A DNA stretch of 64,000 nucleotides from positions 32,163,522 to 32,227,521 of the forward strand of contig JAHLJT010000631.1 in the NCBI GenBank assembly GCA_031308135.1. Direction: 5' to 3'. Below are positions 37,501 through 49,568 of the stretch, in pieces. The translations under genes were made by a program, and so were the position numbers. A model generated the notes under the pieces. The model did no database searches, had not been told where the DNA came from, and saw nothing but the letters and a program-made list of their open reading frames with translations. The stretch's first letter is position 1, and every line of letters starts with the position of its first letter. This DNA comes from Acheta domesticus (taxonomy: Eukaryota > Arthropoda > Insecta > Orthoptera > Gryllidae).

Positions 37501-39170
37501 CGGCAAATCATTGACCCCAATAGAATACTGCTAGAAATGTTATAAAATGAGAGTTTGATTCGTGAGATGAAGTATGGCTGCCACAATACGAAAAATTTAA
37601 TACCTAACTTTAACGTTGTAAACTGCTTTGAAAGTCTGTAGGTTCTTATTGGGTCTTCCCAAAAGAGCACAAAAGGAATATCTCATTCCTTGCGTGAATA
37701 GAGACATTCACAAGCCTTTTCGCTTTCGGAAACGAGGTGAGAACAGCCGAGGTTCGAGAAGTAGAGGATGAAAAGGAGAGAGATTCAATCGCTTGGAAGT
37801 AAATAAAGGAAGGTTTATACAGTTCATTTCGATTGAAGATAAGTTCCTGATCAATCATCCGTCTTGAAAGCTGCGGATAGAAACGTTTCTGGTTTATTCA
37901 TTTCACTCTGTAAACAAGCTGAGGGTAGTTTACAAAACGGGATATACGACACGAAAGAATTTACGATGAAATGAAGAAGACGAATGTGAAATGGAAGTGT
38001 CTTGGAAACCAATATCGAGATATTTGGTGAAAAACAAGAGAAATATGAAGAACTGCGTGATTTGAAACTAAGAAAAACAAAAAATACAATTAATTTAGTA
38101 GAAATTTGAATAATTATAGAATGGTAAACTTCTACGAGTTGAAAGAGGTATAAATCGCATACAGGTAATTTTCATTTAACTTGCTCTAAATTCACGTCGT
38201 CATTACACAATCTCTTCCATTTTATTCAATACAGAAACGCAAATAAAGTAATACCTGAATTGTAGTGACTTTGTTCTATCAAAGTAGATAATACAGTATT
38301 TTTCGTTACACTTGATTTTATGCTGTATAATATTTTATGACCTAATAAAAAACAGTAAAACTGTTGAATATTATTATCACAATTGGCAAAGTCGGAATAT
38401 TTTATCTAAGTAAACAACTACGTAGCCAATCATACTTTTTTGCCCGTTTATTATTAATTTGCAAAATTCAAGATTAATGGGAATAATTATGCCTCAAAGG
38501 TGCCAAATAGAAACATTCAGATGTTCTGTTCAACTTTTAGCTTGAAACAGCCTTTGACGTGTATTTACTGTGCTATTAACAGTACTCTCCGGGTAATTTA
38601 TAACACATACGTAGTTTTTAATTAATTTCTTAAAATTCAAGAATATGTCTAAACAATCTACAGATACTGTAATTTCCTAATTTTTTAGAAAAAAGAAAAA
38701 TACTTTTTTCTGAAAATCAAATATTTATTTTTGAATTAATTTCTTTAAATGTTAATTTTTAAAATAATTTTATTAAATTTTCATTGAAATAATAAAATAA
38801 AATATCGGCCGTTAATGACGACAGTGTCAAACGAAAGGTACATATTAAAATGAGTCGGCACCCTCATTATCATCCCGGATGTCAAATTGCGTCGGCGAGA
38901 CGGGGCGAACAATTGAGGAACGTTCTCGGAACACATTCCTTATTACAAGAATAAATGCAAATAAATCCGTTGTAGCCCTCCACGCATGGAAAACTGATCA
39001 CACCATTTTTTTAACAACATCCGCCACCCGGCCAGAGAATACCGACTGGGCAGGGTAAAAGAGGCGTTTGAAATAATCGAAAATTCCAGAATACAGGTCG
39101 AGGCCCACGCCTTCAAAAGGTCAAGCAACATCTACTTCATCGCGACGACCGGTCGTGTCAGGGCGCGGTT

Positions 39171-39183
39171 CCCACTGCTCCTT
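39171..39183. repeat. Target-site duplication, left side of Jockey element
   Basis: CCCACTGCTCCTT here is repeated exactly at 45369-45381, bracketing the LINE. Confidence 0.88.
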
Positions 39184-39348
39184 TTTTTTTTTTATAATTT
39201 ATTTACTTATTGTTGAAATTTACATAGTTCAGTAATTAATTACTTTTTCATATGCATTTTGTTGGCTTAAAACTATTCTTATTCTAACTTATTTACTAAA
39301 CTAACTACTTATTGATGTAGGGGACTCATGGAGCACCTACTATTTTAG

Positions 39349-42300
39349 CTACTGTGTGGAGAAAATATTTAAAAATGCTTCTAGTGGGAATCTGTTTTTG
39401 ATACGGGTTGGGAAATAATTGACAGATGCTAGGTTATAGTGGGCGGCTTGGGGTATTGAGTTTATATTTGAAAAGAAATTATTAGAGAGGTGGGCTATGT
39501 GATGGGTAATAAGTGGTAGATTCAATTCTTTGTGGAGTTGTCTATTTGATATGAACCAGGGAGCATTTGTTGCTATTCGGAGGAATTTGTTTTGCATAAC
39601 TTGAATTCTATTTATGTTTGTTGGTGAGGCATTTATCCATATTGGGCACGCATATAGCATGAGCGGTCTAATTATTGTTTTATATAAGGCTATTGCATTG
39701 CTTACTGATAGTTTACTTTTATTATTGAGTAAGGGCTTTAGTTGGATTAACTTTATTTTAGTGAGTTTTATCTTTTCGGTTATGTGGGATTTCCAATTTA
39801 GTCTGGTGTCGAGATTTAGTCCAAGGTATTTGATAGTTTCGTTTTGTGGTATCCATGGGATTGTGTTATTATTTATATGGAGTGGGGCGGGGGTGGAGAA
39901 TGGCGTGAGTGAGAAGATTTTTGTTGCTGATTTGGTCGGGTTAAGCTTTATTTTCCATTTAATGGACCAGTCTTCTATTTTATTTAAATGTTGTTGGATT
40001 TTGTTTCTGATGAGGTTGGTTGAGTAGCTGGACTTGTAAATTACTGTATCATCTGCGAATTGCGCTGTGTGTGTGTCTGATGTAGTAGGTATGTCTGCTG
40101 TATAAAGGTTGAAAAGAGTAGGCGATAAGGGTGATCCTTGAGGCAGTCCTGCTATTATTTTTCGCGGATTTGAGATATGGTTTTCAACCATTACCGTGAA
40201 AGTTCTGTCTGTGATGAAGTTTTTTATGACTTTTATTAGATAGTTGGGTGTCCCTATTGATTGGAGTTTGTATATCAATCCTGGGTGCCATACTCTGTCA
40301 AATGCTTTGGATATGTCAATGAATGTGGCTATTGTGTGTTTTTTCTCTTGGAAAGCTGTGTGAATGTGTTCGGAAAGTCTAAGCACCTGATGTGAAGTAG
40401 ATACTTTGTTGGTGAATCCAAATTGGTGCATAGGTATTGATTTGGTTTTACTCAGATGGGCATTTAATCTTTTGAGTATTAGTTTTTCAAGAATTTTTGA
40501 AAATGATGGAAGAAGGCTAATTGGTCTATAGTTTTCGACAATACTTTGATTTTTGTTTGGCTTTGCTATGGGAATTATATTGGAATTTTTCCAGATTATT
40601 GGGTAGTAACTTGTTCTGAGTATAGAATTATATATGTTGTTTAGGTAGGCTATCGTGTGAGTCGGTAAATTTTTTAGTATTATGTTGCTTATTTTATCGT
40701 GTCCTGGTGCTTTTTTTTAATGGGAGTTTGTTTATTAAGTTTTTAACTTCAGTGGGGGAAATGAACTTAATTTTGTGTGGAACATTGTAGCTTGGGGTTG
40801 TTGCTAGATTTATGATATTATTATGATCTGGATGTGGTGGGGTATTGTTTGGAGTGAAGGTTTGCTCGAAATGATAAGCCAGTGCTTCTGCTTTTTCGAA
40901 TGGTGCGAACTTTTTTCCTGATTGAGTGCTCAATGGTGGGATGTGCGTTTTCTTTTTTAAAATCTTTTTAGTAAACTGCCAAAGTGTATTATTATTTGTA
41001 TGGAGGGATTGGATTAGATTGTTATATTTTGAATTATTGTAGTCAGTTATTGCTTTTTTAGTTATTACATTTAGCAAATTAAATTCTTCTTTTAATTGTG
41101 GTGTTCTGGTGATACACCATAGTCGTCTTGTTTTATTTTTGGTGTTTATTATGTCCAAAATGGATTTAGGCAATTTGTCGTTTGTGGGTTTATTACTGTT
41201 AAGAGATCTGTCCTTGTTTAGTGACTGAATTGTATTAATAATCATATTATTTAGTTGTGCTATTGCTTGTTCTATTTCTATGGGTGTTTTTAAGTTTTTA
41301 AATTGGGGAGTTTGATTATTTATAATATTTTTAAATTTATACCAGTTGATGTTTTGTGTGTGAAGGGCATAGGTGGGGATGCGCGGGGGGGAGGTTTGGT
41401 GTGTTGAAATTACGACTGGTAAGTGATCTGAATTTAGTTCGAAATGAGGAACTGAGTGAAAATTTATTTGTGTGTTAGTTATTGCTATATCTAGGATATC
41501 GGGATGCTTGTTTGGGTCTAGTGGATAGTGAGTTGGTTCTGGTGGTGTTATTAATTGAATTTTTAGATCGTTTATGGTTTTTAGCAGCATTAGACCTGCC
41601 GTATTGGAGGTTCTACATCCCCAGTTTGTATTTTTAGCGTTAAGATCACCGATAAGTAGTATAGGGGTGTTTTGTTGAAGTAATGCTATTATATTTGTAT
41701 GATTTATTTTAATTTTGGGAGGTTTGTATGCTGCTATAACTTTGATTAGTCTGTTGTTTAGTGGGACTTTGATTGATACTGTTTCTAGTCCGGGAGTATA
41801 TGGAAGATTGGTTTGTACCGGGTCTTTATCGTATCTTGCAACCCAGGTCTGGAAACACCAACTCTTGTTTTGCCAATTTGGCAACGCGTGAAATACCTTC
41901 GACGCCCTTTCACTTTTAGCGAAGCCCGGTCGCGTGCCCTCAGATTTCGGGCTGAGAGAATGTGTCTAATTTTAGTTGGAAGAAAGAGAAAGCACGTCCT
42001 TGTTACTCTTCAACGTACTGCAGCCACTACGCTGAAAAGAGTAAACGCCTGTCTCTTCATAAATGGTGGTCACTTTGAGCATTTACTCGACTGTCAGTTT
42101 TTTGTCTTTTAAGATAATTATATTTTATTACTTTTATTAATTATTTTCAATAATTATTAATGTAATACTTAGTTACATTTTATTAGTATTTTTAATAATT
42201 TTATCGGTCACATGCGTCTTTAGCCCATTTTAACATGCAACCCTACAGGCGTGTACCTATCTGTATGTTAAGCAATTTAACATCCTTAGCATCGGGTTTT

Positions 42301-43780
42301 AACATCTTTGGCAACGTGAATAAACAACCATTGATTCATCGCAAGTCAAATGTTTCTTAAGAAAGAAACAAGTCTGTGTAGAAAACAAATCATATTCAAA
42401 TAATTCAGAATAAAAGTAACTCATATTAGTTTTTGAGATAATTATTGTTCATTGTAATAGGTTTTAATAGTGCAGTTAAAATGTTTTAGGTAAATTAATG
42501 TCATTTTCCTCGCATTCCATCAAATGAAACTCTTCTTCGGTAATCATATTTACTGACGACCTGAGGTGTCGCCACTGGAAATCGACGCGCCAACTTCCTC
42601 ACCGAACATCATTTCTTTAGTTATCTTTAACTTCAGGAGAATTATTTGTATCCATCTTTTTTCAAACTACGGTATACGAATATTGTTTAAATAGATATAT
42701 CGCAAGCAATACCTCACAATATCATAGTAACATGCCGCAACAACAGAACTCATATGTTTACTATCGCAGTAATATACATTTTCGCATAAATTGTGAGATT
42801 GATCGATAAAATGCTGAACATACCATAAAATGTTACAGTGTTATTACTGCCTCGTCCAAATTAAAAATCTCGGCTCCGCTATGCTCCACCTCGATTTTTA
42901 ACTTTCGGCCTCTGCGGTAATAACTCTCATAACATTTTTAGATATGTTTATTGTCTGTTACTAAAGTTTTCTTATTTGTTTAATATACAGATTCCATAAC
43001 AATAATAATACATTATTATTATTATTATTATTGTTATAAAATGAAGAGCTAGGCGGTAATATTTCACGATATATCTTTTCGATTTCTCTCTGAGCTGGCT
43101 TTACTTAAATAATTATTGTTACGTTGCTGTAAATAAATCAATAACTCCCCTCCACATTAATATTACAGTTTTGTTTCTTCAGCATACTGGGCAGAATTGC
43201 TTAAAGAGACGTTTTGTTTCAACGCTCATGCCTCAGCCCACCCCACCCACTCTGTGCAGCGTGAAAAGATTTCGGCATGAGAGCCGTGTACCTGCCCGCC
43301 GACACTCTTGAATGGGATCAACAAAGAAACAGGAAACTTGCTGCAGCTTATGACCTGACGGTTACCTCCTCTGCTGTCCCGACGTGCCAGGCACGGCTGT
43401 CTTCAAAGGTGTAAAAGAGACGCGGTTGCCAAATTACCAAACCAAGAGCAAGTGCTCTCAGACATGAGTTGCAAGATAAACTAAAGACCCGGTATGTACG
43501 GGTTAGATTTTTGAATTAGTATTAATACGCCACCGCCGTTTTGGTTTTGTCTGTCATTTCTGATTACATTGTATCCCGGAATTCTGAAAGAGATACTTGG
43601 CTTTAAGTGAGTTTCAGTTATGCAAGCTATATTTATTGCTTTGTCATTTAGAAAGTGTGTTAATTCTGTTTTTTTGTTATTAATGCCATTGGCATTCCAG
43701 TTTAATAGTTTTATTTTTTCTTTATGGCGTTGTCCTGCCATTATTATTGGTAAAAAATGATGAAAGTGAGTTTTGTACAT
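39349..43780 (-). pseudogene. Jockey ORF2 (endonuclease + reverse transcriptase), interrupted
   Basis: The APE-type endonuclease begins KIKLLNWNANGINNKKTEL with ITETHL, is cut by a DNA transposon after 43492, and resumes at about 41815 with GDLNAKNTNWGC and SDHLPVV. The reverse transcriptase shows AFDRVWHPGL, GLPQGSPLSPTLFNLY and the catalytic FADDTVIY. A +1 shift in a T8 run (40711-40718) breaks the frame between LPLKK and the following APGHDKIS block. The frames on the two sides of the inserted transposon also disagree by one. The homopolymer shift could be a sequencing error. Confidence 0.93.
41819..43491. mobile_element. Long-TIR DNA transposon nested in the Jockey element
   Basis: Inverted terminal repeats of about 70 bp begin CGGGTCTTTA and share ATCTTGCAAC, TCTTG and TTTGCCAATTTGGCAAC-like blocks. 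Flanks GTTTGTAC (41811-41818) and GTATGTAC (43492-43499) look like an 8-bp duplication with one change. Long TIRs suggest a MULE-like or hAT-like non-autonomous element. A short plus-strand reading (to 42109) ends with GGHFEHLL, a motif I associate with transposase C-termini. A palindrome sits at about 42827-42935. No full transposase. Confidence 0.75.
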
Positions 43781-45187
43781 TATTAATTATTGTTGGGATG
43801 ATGGTGTTAATAAGATTTATTATATAGGAAGAGATAGAATTTATTAATGTGTGTATGAACGTATTAGTGTTATTATTAGCTTGCATATTGTGTTGTGATG
43901 TGTTTTGATAGGGATGGTTACGTACGGTATGTCTTGGTGGCGAGATTGGAGTGAAAGTGAAATGTGGGATATTGTTAGTTGTGGGGAGGTTAGGGAAGTT
44001 TTGTGAAGATAGCCTTGGTGGCGGGTTATTTCTACTACTAGTTTTTGAGTTATTTATTTCTCCTCTTTTGGATATGGGTTCCACGATTTTTTGGTAATAA
44101 GCGCATTCTTCTGTTCTAAGGTCAGCTCTATGAGTCCCCGTACACAGTTTACAAATGGGAGGGAGATTTTTCTGTGGGCACTTTGCAGAATAATGATCTC
44201 CGGAACAATAAATACAAGCTATTGCGTGGTTACAATTGTTTTTTGTGTGTCCAAAGTCTAAACATCGTAAGCACTGAATTGGTCCCTTAGGTCTTCTTCT
44301 TTTTCAGGTTTTACACTTAAGTTACAGATCTGTTTAATTTGAAGGATTAAGTCTATGTTTTCGTGACCGTCAAATTCTGCTGCTACAACCGGTATTGGAA
44401 TATTGTTTTTGTGAAGCCTGGTTACGCTGATTAGGGATGTGCACTTTGTTTTGAGGTCTTCGTAAATTTCTTGCAATGTTATAGACGGATGAAGATTTTT
44501 GAAAATTACTGAAAACTTTTTATTGGCTGGATCTTTGTAGGTGTGAAACTGTCTTTTTGTATTTATTAAATGCTTTATGGCGTTTCTAAAGTCTGCTATT
44601 GTTTTAAACATTAGTTTTGCTCGGCTATTGTTGTAGTCTGTTGTGAATTGATCTGTTATTTGCATTTTAATTTCTCTGTTAAACTCAGTTATGTTTGACA
44701 CATTGTTTACATAGATGGGTGGAATTCTAATGTTTTCATTATTCTGTGGTGCACTTTCATTTACGTAACTGAATCTTTTTTCATTTTCGGTTAGTTTTTC
44801 TAGGGGAGCGAATCTGTTACTCACTGGCACTGAATATGGGTCTTGTTCGCTGCTAGTGGATTTTTTATTTGGTTGGGAGCTCGAATCCGAATCACTGTCA
44901 TTGTGACCTCTTTTTCCGTTGATAGGGTTGCTCACTAGTTCACTTTGGCTGGGAGACACATTCACTGCGCCATTGCACGGCGTTTGGTTACTGACCTGAT
45001 GGAGGTTACCCGTGGCCAAGTCAAGGTATGATGCATCTGTGTCACCTATAATTCCTTCATGGGACAGCAGATTGAGATGACCGTTGTGATGTTGTAGTCC
45101 CATGCTATCGATGCCGGGGAGCTGAGTTTCGTTCTGATGAATGGAGTTTGTCTCCATGGCGCTCTCTGGGTTATAGAGTAACGCCAT
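43722..45187 (-). pseudogene. Jockey ORF1 (gag-like RNA-binding protein), frameshifted
   Basis: Starts MALLYNPESAMETNS, with a Ser/Asn-rich N-terminus, then an RRM/PRE_C2HC-like middle (ITEFNREIKMQITDQF; YEDLKTKCTSLISVTRLHKN). The first frame stops at 44258. Shifting frame near 44290 opens three CCHC zinc knuckles: CLRCLDFGHTKNNC, CIYCSGDHYSAKC and CKLCTGTHRADLRTEEC (about 44283-44100). The tail runs to 43722, overlapping the ORF2 start by about 59 bp as usual for Jockey elements. One frameshift separates the body from the knuckles. Confidence 0.88.
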
Positions 45188-45732
45188 TGATTGCGCTACG
45201 GCTTGGCCGAGGCCAAGGCCTGCCGAGGAGGCTTCACTGTTTATGTTTTCAATAATGGCACTTGATGAAAATGAAATATGAATGAATCACTGCACAAAAA
45301 CACAGTACTAAATGATTTGCACTAGACTTCTACTAAACACTGTTGGACTGAGTAGACCGTGATAATGACCCACTGCTCCTTGACGTCCGACCACGGGCGA
45401 TCCCTTCTCTTTCCTGGCCCAGGGGAGCCGCTGCGTGTTTGGCCGATGCTTCCTACGCACTAGCCGATTCTTCGAAAAATGGGCAGCCGGCAGGAGGGGA
45501 ATTTTATTCTTTACAAAAATCGTGAACAGTCTGACTCGGAAAGTTCCCTCATTTCTGAGCTCGATTCATACAGGTGAAGTATAAGTGACCTAAATATTTG
45601 CTAAAGTAAGGAAACTGAAATTTACCTCAGAAGACCACAGAAGTTGACGCGCCTGGAATCACGAACAATCAAACAATCAAGCAACGGCGGAAACTTTGGT
45701 GCCTAGGACAGCCAAGAGGTGCTGCGACTCAC

Positions 45733-45955
45733 CACGTTGCGCAGGTACTCCCGCTCGCCCAGCAGCAGCGGCTCGAGCGACTGCAGGCGGCCCTCGATGC
45801 GCTGGAAGGCCACGGCGCAGCCCACGCACAGGATGCGCGGGTGCGCGATGCGGCGCGGCATGGCGCGGTGCGACACGTTCTTGGTGCACACCAGCCCGCG
45901 CACCAGCCGGCAGTCGCCGCGCGCCCCGCCGCTCACCTTCTTGAACTGCACGTAC
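45733..45955 (-). CDS. PIKfyve: PIKfyve/Fab1 exon 6 (chaperonin-like domain)
   Basis: Begins RYVQFKKVSGGARGDCRLVR, then GLVCTKNVSHRAMPRRIAHP and RILCVGCAVAFQRIEGRLQS up to EREYLRNV. The family motifs VxxKK(I/V)xGG, G(F/L)VCTKNVxHxxM and xREYLxN(V) are all visible. This is the core of the CCT-like domain. The donor is GTG|gtgagt, phase 0. About 70 bp upstream of the acceptor begins a run of ~61-bp tandem units. The next intron is the longest here (14.8 kb). Confidence 0.95.
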
Positions 45956-46027
45956 CTGCGCAGGCACAGCGCTGGGGAGGGAAGTTGCCCGCACTACACG
46001 GATTATGAAGTACCGGACACCTGGTCA

Positions 46028-46340
46028 TTGACGGGACAGTGGTGAAGACTTTTGCTCTGGGGGCGAAAGAATGAACGCTCGTTCATGCTGAGCCCAACGT
46101 TTGTTAATAGAAGGGACAGTGATAAAAAGTTGGCCACAGGGGACAGAATGAAGAGTCCAACACTTGTTCATGGAAAAGACAGTGATAAATGGGTTGCCAT
46201 GGGGCGAGAATGAAGAGCCCAACGCATGAATTAATAGAAGGGACAGTGATGAACAATTTGCCAATGGAGCGAAAGAATGAAGAGTCCAACACTTATTCAT
46301 AGAAAAGACAGTGATAAATGGTTTGCCGCTGGTGATTAAA
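46028..46340. repeat. ~61-bp tandem repeat, about 5 units
   Basis: Units contain gaatgaagagtccaacac, ttcat(g/a)gaaaagacagtgat and aaatggtttgcca. The landmark cagtgat(a/g)aa recurs at about 46120, 46180, 46245 and 46308. Confidence 0.85.
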
Positions 46341-47829
46341 AAAGTAAGCACTCAATAGAAGAGCAATGGAGTACACTGGGGTGGATCAATGAAGAATCCA
46401 ACGTTAGTTACACGTTTAATACATAACTGAAGTATGGTAATGGAGAGATGCAGGGACACAGCATGGAGGACAGCACAAAGGACAAGAAAGTCTATAAAAG
46501 AAATGAAAAGGATTTATACAAAAATACGAGGAACAATGTGTTTGTACAGAACGTATGAAAATAAATGTAACAAACTTCTAGGACATATAAAGGGATCAAC
46601 GATGATCACATATTGCAAACTAACATGTGATGCAAATTTTAATATAAAAACAATTCTTATGCGATTTAATAGTAGCTTGAAACATGTCATTTAAACAACA
46701 CAATGACTCTCAACATTATATTTCACTAGAAGGAAACGAAGGTGTGAAGAAAACATTACACGTTGTACATTTAATATTTTAACACTCTTATCAAAAAGAA
46801 TTCAACACCATATTGCCTCAGCCTGAACACACGAGAAATATTAGAACTATACATAACTCACCATTAAATATTCTACATCTACTTACAACAGTGACTAGCA
46901 ATCTTTATTTTCACAGGATTAAGATTTTCTAATGAGTCCACTTATTTAAATTACTTACATGAATAAAAAAAAACGAAAATATGGTTCCACACGTCCCGAA
47001 ATGCCCGATAATCAAGAGAAGTGTACGAGAATAGTAGAAGGGACAGCAAATAGTTCTAGCAATTATTACAAAATTTTTCCAGAACCTTCCATTCGGAAAT
47101 TATACTTTAACCATGAAATGTGAAAAAAATGTCTTGGCAAAACGTAACTGATATTCACCTTAAATTTAAGTCTTCTTTAACTTGAAGTCCAAAAATAATA
47201 TTTAATTCCGCAATAAACCGAGAATGCCTTTTAATCCCAATTTCAATTATCGAGGGAAAATGAAATCTCACTCACAATCACAAACTCAAATAAATAATTC
47301 TCAAATAAACTGTATTTGTTACCCTAAGCCCACCGTATCTGAAATGCAAATCGGCACTCAAGAGCGATTCTTCTAAATACACCGTCGTAGTACATTAAGC
47401 TAAAAACTTTCTTTGCCGTTCGCATTTTCCTTTTCTTGATAAAATCTCTCCTTTCATAAATCTGCGAGAGTAGCAAAGTTGAAACAAGGAAGGCTATTCT
47501 AATACCCCCACAACATACACACACAAACACACACACCAGAAAAATCGAGGTTGGAGCAAATGCAACGTAAATATCAAATACGACATCGTGACGAAAGACA
47601 GACGAAGAGAAAGAATTGGGGTTTCCAAAATTGTCTGCGAGTATACAAGAAAACACGTTGATAAAGAGATCTCGATATACCAACGTTTTTCGTGAAGTAA
47701 TAATTTATGAACGGATGAAAGTCAAAAACGTTAAAAATGCATTCTTGCTTGCTAAAACTAGTAACCTTTTCAAGAAGCATGTGCATTTGAAACAACATCA
47801 ACAATAACATTGGTCACAAAGCTGCGGTG

Positions 47830-48205
47830 ACTGCAGCGCCTGCAGGGACTAGGGCAGAGGCAACGGGAAGGGCAGAGGCTGGAGCAAGGAGTGGGATAAG
47901 GACAGACGCAGAATCATGGACTAGGGCAGGGTCAAGGGCAAGGGCAGGTGCAAGGGCGGTGCAAGGGCAGGTACAAGGACAGGGACAAGGACAAGGACAG
48001 GGACAAGGACAGAGGCAATAGCAAGAGAAGGGGCAAGAGGAGAGCAGACGCAAGAGGAGAGCAGGGGCAAGGGGAGAGCAGGGGCAAGAGAAGAGCAGGG
48101 GCAAGGGGTGAGCAGGGGCAAGGGGTGAGCAGGGGCAAGGGGAGAGCAAAGACAATGGCAGGGACAGGGGCATGGACATGGGCAGGGACAGGGACAGCGA
48201 CAAAG
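47830..48205. repeat. GGGCAAGG/GGACAAGG minisatellite
   Basis: Imperfect units of 6-12 bp (gggcaagg, aggggcaag, acaaggacaggg). C/T-rich in the PIKfyve transcript. The array ends about 17 bp from the exon 5 donor. Confidence 0.9.
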
Positions 48206-48221
48206 GTAAGGGCCGTCTTAC

Positions 48222-48383
48222 CTGCGCACGTCCATGTCAGCGCAGTCGGCGGCGGCCGGGGGCCGCACGACGTCCGCGGCGGCGCCCACCAGCGGCAGCA
48301 GCACCTCCTCCCACGCCGCGGACAGCCCCTCCGCGCGCAGCAGCTGGCGCAGCAGCGCCGCCTCGTGCTGCGCGTACGCCTCC
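48222..48383 (-). CDS. PIKfyve: PIKfyve/Fab1 exon 5 (start of chaperonin-like domain)
   Basis: Encodes QEAYAQHEAALLRQLLRAEG followed by LSAAWEEVLLPLVGAAADVV and RPPAAADCADMDVR. This is the helical lead-in to the CCT/TCP-1-like domain of PIKfyve, whose family pattern is LLQQLL..LS..W..VLLPLV..VV..VRPD....DMDIR. In the family this domain is needed to bind the Vac14-Fig4 scaffold. Acceptor cgcgcag and donor AG|gtaaga fit phases 2-in and 2-out. A GGCAAG-type tandem array begins within about 20 bp downstream of the donor. Confidence 0.92.
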
Positions 48384-49153
48384 CTGCGCGCCACGACCAC
48401 GCCCCCCTTCGCTCAGGCTCTGCGCCCTATGCCCTTCATCGCCTAGACACTCCGGTCGGATATGTCATTCGATAGTGTGATCATTTCTACTGCGAAAAGG
48501 ACAACAGTCGACCGAAATCTTCATTTCTCAACAATTTCAACGCTCGGCAGCTTCATAACATACGAAAAGATCAATAAGAGTTAACTATTGAATTTCTGTA
48601 TATATTACCTATAAATTAAACTTTTCCTCACGTTGTTCTGAGGATTCAATGAAAAACTACGTGATCTCAATAAAGAAGAAATGGTACGACTGATAAATCC
48701 AAACATTCTGGTTTCGGGAAAAAGAAAAATTAGTGATGCTCCAACTGTACATATTTTATCGCATTATTTGCAAATTAAAGAAAAAAAGAAGCCATTTTTG
48801 AGAAGACAAATGTGTAAGTTACTGTTAAGTCCGAAGTCGCTTCGGAAAATGTATTTCCATCCTCAGAGCTATATACAAAACCGAGAGCGAAGACACTATT
48901 ACATTTAGCTACCAAAAACACGTCAATGGTGCTAAATGTTGCACATGGTAGGTATGTGTAATAGTGTCATCTCTCTTGGTTTAGTATATAGACCAAAGGA
49001 TGAAAATATATTTTCCGAGAGGTTGGCAAACAACCATGGTTTAATGATTTTGCTCCTAGTGAGCAAGCCCCGTTATCCTGACTCCAATCTTTCCGTCCTC
49101 TTTCGCGTGGGGAGTCTGGCAAAGGAAGATGCGAGTGTGGGCGTGGCACTCAC
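48384..49153 (-). other. Intron 4 of PIKfyve
   Basis: The shortest intron (770 bp). Its middle is a ~175-bp hairpin (48844-49018). The rest is AT-rich without features. Confidence 0.8.
48844..49018. repeat. Hairpin element (inverted repeat, ~70-bp arms)
   Basis: The left arm contains ggaaaatgtatttccatcct, agctatatacaaaaccgaga and gacactattaca. The right arm contains their complements tgtaatagtgtcatctctct, tggtttagtatatagacc and ggatgaaaatatattttcc. The loop is about 35 bp. Probably a MITE. No clear target duplication. Confidence 0.8.
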
Positions 49154-49568
49154 TGCAGGCGCTCGCGCGCGGCCTCCTCCTCGGCGGCGGCGGGCGTGGC
49201 GGAGGCGTCGCCCTGGGCGTCGAAGAGCGCGGGCGGCAGCGCCTCGGCGGACAGCGCGGGCGCGTCGGCGTGGCGCCCGCGGGCGGGGGCCTGGGCGGCG
49301 CCGGCGGGCGACACGGCGGCGGGCGACGGCGACGCCGACGCGCTGGCGCTGGCGCTGGCGCGCGGCCGGCTCAGCGACACCGTGCTCGACTCCACGTTCA
49401 GGTCCAGGTAGAAGGTGGAGCCCGACGAGGGCAGGCTGAAGGCGTCGCCCTCCCCGCCCTCCTCGCCCTCGCCGCCCGCCTCGCTGTCGCCCTCGGGCGA
49501 GCCGCTGCTGCCGGAGGCCCCGTCGGCCCCGTCGCCGTCCTCCGACGCCGGGCACTCGGGCTCAGAGT
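49154..49568 (-). CDS. PIKfyve: PIKfyve/Fab1 exon 4 (low-complexity linker)
   Basis: The codon split after exon 3 is completed by AC, giving DSEPECPASEDGDGADG. A Gly/Glu/Ser tract follows, then SGSTFYLDLNVESSTVSLSR, which resembles the family's 'SISLNVE' strand between DEP and the chaperonin-like domain. After that come long Ala/Ser/Pro stretches ending AAAEEEAARERL. The donor is CTGCA|gtgagt (phase 2). Assignment rests on frame and phase agreement on both sides plus the LDLNVE block, because the rest is low complexity. Confidence 0.82.

Larger units (their letters stand above)
39184..45368 (-). mobile_element. Jockey-clade non-LTR retrotransposon (sense to PIKfyve)
   Basis: A near full-length LINE: 5' end at 45368 (minus strand starts TCATTATCACGG), ORF1, overlapping ORF2 and an A-rich tail at 39184-39194, flanked by a 13-bp target duplication. 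About 6.2 kb including a 1.67 kb inserted DNA element (41819-43491). Frameshifts in ORF1 and ORF2 make this copy inactive. Exact flanks and mild decay suggest moderately recent insertion. Confidence 0.95.
30885..45732 (-). other. Intron 6 of PIKfyve
   Basis: The longest intron here (14.8 kb). It contains a MITE (31997-32399), a family B SINE, a CMC-like transposon relic (32777-34506) and the Jockey LINE (39184-45368). A GC-rich unexplained block lies at 30930-31420. The stretch 34510-39170 is AT-rich with no recognisable gene or element. Confidence 0.75.
45956..48221 (-). other. Intron 5 of PIKfyve
   Basis: A 2.3 kb intron with tandem arrays at both ends: ~61-bp units near the acceptor side (46028-46340) and GGCAAG-type units near the donor (47830-48205). 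Between 46400 and 47820 the sequence is AT-rich and unrecognised, apart from a short CA run near 47515. Confidence 0.8.

Noticed and set aside
44258..45187. Independent host gene encoding MALLYNPESAMETNS...
   Set aside because: It is ORF1 of the Jockey element: the zinc knuckles continue in another frame and ORF2 overlaps its end.
47814..48203. Pro/Leu/Ser/Cys-rich minus ORFs
   Set aside because: Translations of the GGCAAG-type minisatellite in intron 5.
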